Shown here in pieces: positions 1 through 6,247 of a DNA stretch of 8,009 nucleotides (within the stretch, counting starts at the first letter, position 1; every line of letters starts with the position of its first letter). The translations under genes were made by a program, and so were the position numbers. The stretch is taken from the NCBI GenBank assembly GCA_003567575.1, contig PWZG01000271.1:1-8009 (forward strand), given 5' to 3'. This stretch comes from PVC group bacterium. GTDB taxonomy: Bacteria > Verrucomicrobiota > Kiritimatiellia > CAIKKV01 > PXCX01. Below the pieces are notes generated by a model. It made no database searches and was not told the DNA's origin. It was given only the letters and a program-made list of their open reading frames with translations.

Positions 1-3000
1 AAAGGATCAGCAGGTTGCGGAAACTGCCGCCGGCCAACTTGGGAACGGCGGCGAAAGGCAAACGGTCGAAGCGGGCGGTGAGATGGCGGTCCACATTCAG
101 TACGGTTTCGGTTTCGCGGGCACTGGGATCGTCAACCGCTCCCTGCCAACCGGCAAAGACATGTCGCAGCAGCGGATAGGCTTCCACCGCGACGCGCGCG
201 CCGCGCGCCAGATCGTATTCGCCGACTTCCGGAACCGTGTACCCGGCGCCGGCCGGCTCGAGCTGCATCGTCAAAAGCGCATCCGCATCGTGCCGCAGCT
301 CGAAATGGGCGATGATTTCGGTTGATCCGCCGGCCGTCGTCGTCGTATTCGTTTTTCCTGGATGGTCGACCAGTCCCAACCAGGTCGAGAACCGGTAACG
401 ATCGGATGGAACGGCCAGTATTGGAATTTCAGCGCCCAGACGGGCATGATAGGGAGAATGTCGCTGAACGATCTCGCCGCCGTAGGACGGTTCGGCCGAA
501 ATCAGGAACCGGACCGAGGGTTCATCGAGATGCATGGCTTCGATCGCGATCGGGGATAGGACGGCCTCGCCCGGCGTACCGGACACCGCGCCGAGCGAGT
601 TATCACCCCAGGCAAAGACCCGGCCATCGGCGGCCAGAACCACGCTGTGCGTGAAGCCGCCGACGATTTCAATAATCGGCGGCAGATGACTCAATTCCAC
701 CGGTGTTTCCCGGTTGGTTCGCGTTCCGTCCCCGAGTTGACCCTCGCCATTTTTACCCCAGGCATAAACCTTCCCATTCGTATCCAGTGCCAGCGTGTGC
801 CGACCACCGGCGGAGATAGAAATAATGTTATCCGGTAATCCGTCCAGAATTTCAGGGGCGTCAAAGCCGGCGCCCCACTGCCAAATCTGGCCGTCAACAG
901 CCAAGGCATAGCTGCGTGGAGCATCATTCAGGGGGTCGCGACTGACCGCGACGGAGTGAATCGGCGGCAGATTCTGTACGATCACCGGCGTTTCAAGTAA
1001 ATCGGCATAAGCCGGATCAACTTGTCCCACATGATTCCGGCCCCATCCAAGTACCCGTCCCTGGACATCAACGGCCAGCACATGGCTGCTGCCCACGTCA
1101 ACACCGACCATATCAGCCAACACTCCGTGACCGCCGACCCCGTGAACGGCCACTAAGTCCTTGGTATAATTGCCACCCAGCCATCCTCCCAGCATACCGT
1201 CCGCACGGCGACCCGCAGCCCAAAGACGCCCCTCGGTATCGAGCACCATGATTACCTGTCCGCCCGCGGCGAGCTGAGATATCGCACCCTCTTCAAGACT
1301 CAGGGTATATGGTTCGAGTTCCCACTCGTTTTCGGCAGGACGGGACGGCGTCCAGGGGTGTCCCCAGACCAGAATATCTCGGATACCGCTCAAATAACGT
1401 TGGCCTAGTGCCGCGGTCAGTTCATCGCCGGCGGCAATTCTTTCAAGACCTCCCAGTTCGGCTAGCGGCGGCAAACCCTCGACCTTAAGATTATCGCCGC
1501 GGCCCGACTGACCGGCACCGCCTTGCCCCCAGACCCACAGGGTCCCGTTGCGTCGCAAAAGCGCCGTGTGCCCCACGCCGGCGGCCATTGTTTGCGACTG
1601 GAAATGGGCGGTTACCTCGATATCCGTTGCGGCGTTGACGCTGGTCACCTGCCGTCGAGGATCGGATACCGGGCCGCTCCAATGCGAAAAGCGATAGCCC
1701 GTTTCCGGAATTGCCCGCAGGTTATAGTCTTGATTCATCGTGATCTGGAAATCGCCATCCGCCGGCGTCACATGATGCAGATACCCAAGATACAAACGGC
1801 ACATACCTCCGCCCGCAGGCCCCACCTGAAGGTTCAGGGTGATTTCAGTGAGGTCCGGATCGCTTTCCGGGACGAATCGAGCATTCGCCGCGGTCTCCGT
1901 ATCAAGCGTAACCGTGGTGGTCGCCGCATCCGGATTGTCTACCGGGCCATCCCAGCCATCGAACAAAAAGCCGGGAGCCGGTTCTGCCCGCAGCGGCATG
2001 GTGACGCCGATATCGTCGACATACACGCCCGCTGCCGGTATCACGTTCCCGCCGTCATAAGGCGATTTGGTTAACCGTAATGCTCCCATTCCCGCCGGCA
2101 GTGACGCGTGCCGGAAGTGCCAGACATCGTTGTAGACCGTGGCGCCGTCAGGACTTCGCCCGCCAACCAGCCAGACATATCCGCCGCCCGTGGTCAGTGC
2201 CGGATATGCGCGCGCTGACCAATGGTCGCCACCGGGCCGCGGTGCCGTTCGCACCCAATGCACGCCGTCACTTGACTCCCATACTGCCTGACCGGCATAG
2301 CCGGTTGATGCATCGGGACCGGTGGCGACCATGATGCGCCCCTCGTGAACGACCGCTTCGAACAAACGACCCCAGGGACCATTATCGCTCAATCGCGTCC
2401 AAGCATCGCCATCGGAAGTCGCCCAGACTTCACCGCGTTTCCCGGGGTTCCAGGCTGTCGCCTGCGCAGGATGAATCAGCAGAAGCAATTGGCTGTCAAG
2501 ATTTGCCACCACGACCCTTTCCGCCTGCCAGGGCGGATCATCGGTCACCAGCGTCCAGTTGGCCCCGTCGCTGGACTTCCAGACATCCTGAATGGCCGAT
2601 GCCCAGTTCAGGTTCTCCCGCCCGCCGATTACCCAGAACTGATTCTGAAAGACCGTGGTCGCCGGTTCATGCCGTGGCGACCATGCGGCTTCAGCGGTTA
2701 CTTCGGTCCAGACGCCCTCGCTATCCATTGACCAGACATCATTCAACGGCTGATTGGCGCTGCGCGATCCACCGGAACCGCCGATGACCCAGAGCCGGTT
2801 ATCGAACACTGCCACACCATGATGACTGCGGTTCGGCCAAGGAGCGTGCAGATTATCGAAATACCAATCCCATTCAATGGCGCCGGATTGAAGCGCCGTG
2901 TTCATATCCGCAAAATAGACGTAACTGTTACGGCTGACGGAACCATGACCGCCCAACTGATAAAGCCGGCCTTGAAATTCGACGACACCCGCAGCAAAGT

Positions 3001-6000
3001 GGCTGGGGTTCACCCCGAATTCGCCGGTAACCGGCGTCCACGGAGGGGTGGTAGGATTGGCGTTTTGTCTGAAAACGGCTTGTAAAAGAGCATGCTGCGC
3101 CGCGGTCCAATTCAACGGGTTATCGGTTTCGCCGTCGGGACCGTCTCCGCTCCAATGCGAGAAGTTAAAACCGGGTGCCGGCAGAGCGGTTACCGAAATC
3201 ATACTGTCGCGCGCTACGCGTTGAGCGATCTCGGGGGACGTGGTCCCGCCGTATTCTGGATGCGAGTCGAACCCGATCCATACACTCTGGGTGTAATGAT
3301 ATTCGGGGACGGTCAGGCTGTGTACCGCACTCCATTCAGACATCGCCAAAGCGGTATCAACCGTACGAACCGACCAGTAAATCTCGCCTGCCGGCAGTTC
3401 ATTATAGATCACGCCGGAACGTACCAGTTTGCCCCAATTGCAGGGTTGCACGATCCCGGAAGCGACATTCCACACGCCTTCACTCGTGCCGATGCGCATG
3501 ATGTAGCGTAAACCGGCGGCAGGTGTGTGGTCATCGCCGGCGCCATCCCAACTGAATTTGACCGTCCCGTTGCCGAGCGCTTCGGCTGCAAATGTTGCTG
3601 GCGCTGACGGCGCAGCGTTGGCGCCGTCGTGCCCGGGAAACACAGCACTCTGATTTCGGGTAAGATATCCGACGATATCTTCGCCTCGGATCGTGCCGCT
3701 CTGCCTGCGGGTGCCCGAGGCAAAGAAATCGACGCTGCCGTCGCCGCTCACATCGCCGATCGCCAGCGGGGCGGCCACGCCGGCGCCGGCGCCGATACCG
3801 GGCAAATCGTGCGCGACATGCTCTAACAACTGCCCGCCGCGATTGCGCCAAATCCGCAGTGCGGTGGGGAACATGTCGTCCGGTGTGTCGCCCACGCCCA
3901 TACCGGTGAGGAACGTTTCCCGTCCCGTCAGCACTAAATCGCGGCGTCCATTATTGTCCAGATCGACCCAGTGTATGCCCCCGCGATAGAGACCGGGCCG
4001 GGAATCCAACACGTCAACCGGCTCCAGCGTCCCTTCGCCGTTGCCCTGGTAAATACGCGTCACGGCGTCGACACTGGAATTCAGTTTGTCCGCCGGCAGA
4101 CCGCTGATCGCCAGATCGTCGATCCCGTCGTTGTTGAAATCCGACCACGCAACCGCGGAAAAAACCAGACTAGGCAAATCCATTTCGACAATACTGAACG
4201 TGTCGTCGCCGTTATTGCGGTACAATACTGTCCGAGGCGTCACCTGTTCGTCCGTGGGGTCGATGATTCCGGTAACCAGTAAATCGGGGTAGCCGTCGCC
4301 ATCGAGATCGCCCCAGGCCATGGTGCCCGAGGAACCGCCGTCGCCCAGATGACCAAGGAATGCGATCCCGCGGGTATCGAGAGTAATCGGCATGAACAAT
4401 CCATCGGAGCACTGCTGGAAAACAAAGACGCCGTCCTCGGTTACCATCGCCAAATCCGGACGGCCGTTACGATTGTAATCGATCGCGGTTAAACAACCCG
4501 CGCTGCCCGCGCTGCCGGCGACCGGCAACCGGATACCGCTATCGCTGAAGTTACCGAACCCGTCATTCCAGTAAAGGCGGGTATCGTCTTCCGTCGCCAG
4601 CCAAAGATCGGGCGACCCGCTGTTGTCGACATCGCTCCAGACCACCGCGCCGCGGGTCGTTGCGGGAAAATCGGCCGTGCCTGGCGCGAAGGTTCCGTCG
4701 CCCTGATTCAGCCACAGGGTGATGGATGGAGCAGTTGTGTCCTCGACGGGATCGTAATGTTCCCCGGTGGCAACCAGGTCAAGCATGCCGTTGCCGTTGA
4801 CATCGGCAAAGGCCGCCGCGCCGCTCAGAATCCGCAAGGCTTCAAGCCCGGATGCCGTTTGCTTTTGAAAAGCACGAAACGAAATAGCATTACCCGGCAC
4901 ATACGGATTGTCATTTTCCGTGTCGATGCCGATCGGGGTTTCATCGGACACCATCAGCACGTCGCCGGTCAGTGACTCCAGAGAAAAATGCTTTAGCGTC
5001 GGCGGTGATCCCCAAACGCTCATAAACCACAGATCGATCTGGCTGACAGGCGGGTCCAGCAAATCCGTGACATCAATCGGGAGTTGACGTTGCACAGCGC
5101 CTTCCTGATTGAGGTAAGGAAATACTTGACGCTTTCCACGCCGCGTGCGCAGCTCGATGGGGTTCCAGTTCACATCGTACGCACTGTCCGCCTCAACCCC
5201 TACCATGGCAATCGTTTCGGGTTGATACGCGATGCGATCCTCCATGATCAGAGCCTCCTTGCCAAGTCCGCCTTCCAACACATAATCGTACGCGATCCAG
5301 GCAAAGCCGCGCGTATCGGACTCGGCGATACTCACGCCCCAGTTCGTGCCCCACGAATTGACGATCAACAGCGCGCCGCGCCGGGTTTCGCCGGTCCGGT
5401 CATCCACATATTCACGATGATCATCATAGCCCACCACGGTCAGTGCATGGCTTTCCCGGGTCGTGCCGTCGTCCCGAAAATAGACCCCGTTATCGACGCC
5501 GTTATCACCTTCCGCGTACGGATAAAAGTCAAAATTCCTGTAGGTCTTATGAATGCCGACCACCGCCAAATCGCCATCAAACAGATGTCGCTTGAGCATG
5601 GCCAGTCCTGAGGCCGTATCAATATTCGGAATTCGGCCCATCCGGGACGCGCGCCAGTTCATTGCCCGCAGCCAGATCTCCTTCTCCTCAGGAATGGTGT
5701 CAATGCACCCGTCAGCGCAATACGGCATGTCATCCCACGTTGCCGTGCCGCGATCAACAAATAAAGCCAGCGCGGTGTATGGACTTACCCCTCCGCTTTG
5801 ACCGCGAGGCAGTAAGTTATACGTCCACATGGGACTGGCAACTCGCTCAGGATGCGTTCCCGGGTCCGGTCGGTACCAGCCGTTTTCACGGGCTTCCTGA
5901 TAGGTTTTGTAATAGTAAGTCGTGGCAAATGCGGCGCAACTGCCCAGTCCGCCCTGACTGTGAACCACGGGCAGATGGGTAATGTTACGGTGTTGCGACG

Positions 6001-6247
6001 GCAAGGGCGCCAAGACACGTCGCGACGGCAGGGGCACATACATCCGTTCGTGATAAGCAGCCAGTTCTTCATCGGACAGCTCGCGCATCCCCGTCATCCT
6101 CGGATCGGTTTCCGCGACGGCCGCGAACGCCGTGGCCAAGAGGATGAACCCCATGCAGGCTGCGCCGATATACAGTTTGATATTCCGGGAAACCGGCATC
6201 TCGTTGTCGTCTATGTACCTGATTCTATCGTACGTAGATAATTTCAT
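1..6247 (-). CDS. Giant secreted papain-like (C1A) cysteine peptidase with FG-GAP, FN3, Kelch, RCC1 and InlB-like repeats, 3'-truncated
   Basis: The frame is open for 2,082 codons from the ATG at 6247 to the window edge, so the C-terminus and any sorting signal are not seen. After a long signal peptide comes a C1A peptidase with Gln98, Cys104, His267 and Asn297. The rest is modular: seven FG-GAP/VCBS loops, an FN3-like module, six Kelch repeats, seven RCC1 repeats and five InlB-like B-repeats, detailed in separate entries. Residues 336-477 are not assigned to a family. The protein should be exported by Sec and act at the surface or outside. The peptidase would cleave proteins, while propellers and B-repeats are usually binding or spacer modules. 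Start choice rests on a GAGGAG site and the one-base overlap with the upstream gene. I find no frameshift or stop across the whole frame. Domain families are confident; the biological target is unknown. Confidence 0.93.
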   Translation of the reverse strand, partial: MKLSTYDRIRYIDDNEMPVSRNIKLYIGAACMGFILLATAFAAVAETDPRMTGMRELSDEELAAYHERMYVPLPSRRVLAPLPSQHRNITHLPVVHSQGGLGSCAAFATTYYYKTYQEARENGWYRPDPGTHPERVASPMWTYNLLPRGQSGGVSPYTALALFVDRGTATWDDMPYCADGCIDTIPEEKEIWLRAMNWRASRMGRIPNIDTASGLAMLKRHLFDGDLAVVGIHKTYRNFDFYPYAEGDNGVDNGVYFRDDGTTRESHALTVVGYDDHREYVDDRTGETRRGALLIVNSWGTNWGVSIAESDTRGFAWIAYDYVLEGGLGKEALIMEDRIAYQPETIAMVGVEADSAYDVNWNPIELRTRRGKRQVFPYLNQEGAVQRQLPIDVTDLLDPPVSQIDLWFMSVWGSPPTLKHFSLESLTGDVLMVSDETPIGIDTENDNPYVPGNAISFRAFQKQTASGLEALRILSGAAAFADVNGNGMLDLVATGEHYDPVEDTTAPSITLWLNQGDGTFAPGTADFPATTRGAVVWSDVDNSGSPDLWLATEDDTRLYWNDGFGNFSDSGIRLPVAGSAGSAGCLTAIDYNRNGRPDLAMVTEDGVFVFQQCSDGLFMPITLDTRGIAFLGHLGDGGSSGTMAWGDLDGDGYPDLLVTGIIDPTDEQVTPRTVLYRNNGDDTFSIVEMDLPSLVFSAVAWSDFNNDGIDDLAISGLPADKLNSSVDAVTRIYQGNGEGTLEPVDVLDSRPGLYRGGIHWVDLDNNGRRDLVLTGRETFLTGMGVGDTPDDMFPTALRIWRNRGGQLLEHVAHDLPGIGAGAGVAAPLAIGDVSGDGSVDFFASGTRRQSGTIRGEDIVGYLTRNQSAVFPGHDGANAAPSAPATFAAEALGNGTVKFSWDGAGDDHTPAAGLRYIMRIGTSEGVWNVASGIVQPCNWGKLVRSGVIYNELPAGEIYWSVRTVDTALAMSEWSAVHSLTVPEYHYTQSVWIGFDSHPEYGGTTSPEIAQRVARDSMISVTALPAPGFNFSHWSGDGPDGETDNPLNWTAAQHALLQAVFRQNANPTTPPWTPVTGEFGVNPSHFAAGVVEFQGRLYQLGGHGSVSRNSYVYFADMNTALQSGAIEWDWYFDNLHAPWPNRSHHGVAVFDNRLWVIGGSGGSRSANQPLNDVWSMDSEGVWTEVTAEAAWSPRHEPATTVFQNQFWVIGGRENLNWASAIQDVWKSSDGANWTLVTDDPPWQAERVVVANLDSQLLLLIHPAQATAWNPGKRGEVWATSDGDAWTRLSDNGPWGRLFEAVVHEGRIMVATGPDASTGYAGQAVWESSDGVHWVRTAPRPGGDHWSARAYPALTTGGGYVWLVGGRSPDGATVYNDVWHFRHASLPAGMGALRLTKSPYDGGNVIPAAGVYVDDIGVTMPLRAEPAPGFLFDGWDGPVDNPDAATTTVTLDTETAANARFVPESDPDLTEITLNLQVGPAGGGMCRLYLGYLHHVTPADGDFQITMNQDYNLRAIPETGYRFSHWSGPVSDPRRQVTSVNAATDIEVTAHFQSQTMAAGVGHTALLRRNGTLWVWGQGGAGQSGRGDNLKVEGLPPLAELGGLERIAAGDELTAALGQRYLSGIRDILVWGHPWTPSRPAENEWELEPYTLSLEEGAISQLAAGGQVIMVLDTEGRLWAAGRRADGMLGGWLGGNYTKDLVAVHGVGGHGVLADMVGVDVGSSHVLAVDVQGRVLGWGRNHVGQVDPAYADLLETPVIVQNLPPIHSVAVSRDPLNDAPRSYALAVDGQIWQWGAGFDAPEILDGLPDNIISISAGGRHTLALDTNGKVYAWGKNGEGQLGDGTRTNRETPVELSHLPPIIEIVGGFTHSVVLAADGRVFAWGDNSLGAVSGTPGEAVLSPIAIEAMHLDEPSVRFLISAEPSYGGEIVQRHSPYHARLGAEIPILAVPSDRYRFSTWLGLVDHPGKTNTTTTAGGSTEIIAHFELRHDADALLTMQLEPAGAGYTVPEVGEYDLARGARVAVEAYPLLRHVFAGWQGAVDDPSARETETVLNVDRHLTARFDRLPFAAVPKLAGGSFRNLLIL
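59..280 (-). repeat. InlB-like B-repeat 5
   Basis: Residues about 1990-2063 read LTMQLEPAGAGYTVPEVG, then RHVFAGWQG with Trp2034, a VDDPSARETETV hairpin and a closing LTARFDRL strand. The 19 residues after it (PFAAVPKLAGGSF onward) begin a new segment cut by the window edge. Confidence 0.85.
296..514 (-). repeat. InlB-like B-repeat 4
   Basis: Residues about 1912-1984 show FLISAEPSYGGEI, a YRFSTWLG core with Trp1956, a VDHPGKTNTTTT hairpin and a closing IIAHFE strand. The hairpin has a run of threonines written by repeated ACG codons (near 336-347). It follows the RCC1 propeller. Confidence 0.85.
533..1588 (-). repeat. Seven RCC1 repeats, predicted seven-bladed RCC1 propeller
   Basis: Residues about 1554-1905 hold seven units with the pattern AAG..HT.AL...G.V..WG. 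The W (or equivalent) falls at residues 1573, 1628, 1676, 1735, 1791, 1830 and 1880. Best copies are SAGGRHTLALDTNGKVYAWG and GGFTHSVVLAADGRVFAWG. Unit 3 has WAAG in place of WG, and unit 2 carries an insertion before its W. Seven units match the RCC1 fold. In bacterial secreted proteins such domains are usually taken as binding modules; the partner is unknown. Confidence 0.9.
1598..1849 (-). repeat. InlB-like B-repeat 3
   Basis: Residues about 1467-1550 carry the same pattern with TGYRFSHWSG (Trp1523), a VSDPRRQVTSV hairpin and a closing VTAHFQ strand. The opening strands are longer than in the other copies. Its FSHWSG core is shared with repeat 1, also at DNA level (14 identical bases). It leads directly into the RCC1 propeller. 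Confidence 0.8.
1871..2086 (-). repeat. InlB-like B-repeat 2
   Basis: Residues about 1388-1459 show LTKSPYDGGNVIPAAG, then an APGFLFDGWDG core with Trp1432, a VDNPDAATTTV hairpin and a closing ANARFV strand. It immediately follows the Kelch propeller and is tandem with the next B-repeat. Confidence 0.85.
2102..3040 (-). repeat. Six Kelch repeats, predicted Kelch beta-propeller
   Basis: Residues about 1070-1382 contain six units whose glycine turn falls near residues 1099, 1156, 1208, 1257, 1310 and 1362, a spacing of 49-57. Clear copies read RLYQLGG, RLWVIGG, QFWVIGG and YVWLVGG. Units 4 (LLLLIH) and 5 (IMVATG) have lost the double glycine. Several units also share DVW plus a W at the end (DVWSM, DVWKSSDG, EVWATSDG, AVWESSDG, DVWHF). 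Six regular units fit a closed propeller, which in other proteins binds glycans or protein partners. Confidence 0.85.
3065..3295 (-). repeat. InlB-like B-repeat 1
   Basis: Residues about 985-1061 have the hallmarks of divergent InlB B-repeats (MucBP/beta-grasp-like). These are an opening strand with YGGTTSP, an Ala-Pro-Gly turn, GFNFSHWSG with Trp1032, and a closing ALLQAVFRQ strand. It lies between the FN3-like module and the Kelch propeller. Confidence 0.8.
3302..3610 (-). other. Fibronectin type III-like module
   Basis: Residues about 880-982 begin with PSAPATFAAEALGNGTVKF. They then show a strand with SWDGAGDD, a central RYIMRIGT strand, and a final YWSVRTVDTALAMSEWS. This resembles the Pro-rich start, W-containing B strand and Y.V.A.D segment of FN3 domains. 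It directly follows the FG-GAP propeller and probably serves as a rigid linker. Confidence 0.65.
3713..4816 (-). repeat. Seven FG-GAP/VCBS-type calcium-loop repeats, predicted seven-bladed propeller
   Basis: Residues about 478-845 hold seven Asp-rich loops whose first Asp falls at residues 482, 539, 590, 647, 703, 762 and 832. The loops are DVNGNGMLD, DVDNSGSPD, DYNRNGRPD, DLDGDGYPD, DFNNDGIDD, DLDNNGRRD and DVSGDGSVD. Each is followed by a hydrophobic strand such as DLLVTG. Such loops bind calcium in integrin-like FG-GAP propellers. Seven copies at 51-70 residue spacing match one closed propeller. Likely role is structural or adhesive. Confidence 0.9.
5243..5995 (-). other. C1A papain-like peptidase domain
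   Basis: Residues about 85-335 carry SQGGLGSCAAF, where Gln98 is the oxyanion-hole residue and Cys104 the nucleophile. The six-residue Gln-Cys spacing matches papain. ESHALTVVGYDD gives the general base His267, and VNSWGTNWG gives Asn297 and the conserved tryptophan after it. The usual Trp after the catalytic Cys is Ala105, and the papain Cys22 equivalent is Leu101, so that classic disulfide is missing. Cys177 and Cys181 may form another bond. Only about 40 residues separate the signal peptide from the domain, so there is no full I29-type inhibitory propeptide. Confidence 0.9.
6113..6247 (-). other. N-terminal signal peptide with an extended N-region
   Basis: Residues 1-45 of the giant protein contain a polar, charged lead of about 24 residues (MKLSTYDRIRYIDDNEMP, then a basic VSRNIK). 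A hydrophobic core, GFILLATAFAAV, follows, with a likely signal peptidase I site after AVA at residue 45. Cys31 sits before the core and is not in a proper lipobox, so a lipoprotein is unlikely. Starting at Met17 would give a more ordinary 29-residue signal, but the ribosome binding site favours Met1. Confidence 0.75.

Noticed and set aside
334..348. CGT triplet run as a possible microsatellite
   Set aside because: Only four or five units, and it simply encodes the threonine run in the hairpin of B-repeat 4. A short run of this kind does not support phase variation.
1523..2074. A 183-codon plus-strand open frame
   Set aside because: It lies wholly antisense to the B-repeat and RCC1-start coding of the giant gene, which has clear domain matches. 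Its product is Arg-rich with no recognisable domain and looks like a GC-driven shadow.
3770..3800. GC-rich palindrome-like run of GGCGCC units, possible hairpin
   Set aside because: It encodes a Gly-Ala run (GIGAGAGV) within the seventh FG-GAP blade, is mid-gene and has no following T run, so it is not a terminator.
5084..5611. A 175-codon plus-strand open frame
   Set aside because: It is antisense to the C1A peptidase, including His267 and Asn297. The minus-strand reading has a full catalytic set, while this one shows no motif.
6145..6160. Possible lipobox around Cys31 of the giant protein
   Set aside because: The residues before the cysteine are Gly-Ala-Ala with no leucine at the key position, and most of the hydrophobic core follows the cysteine, not precedes it.
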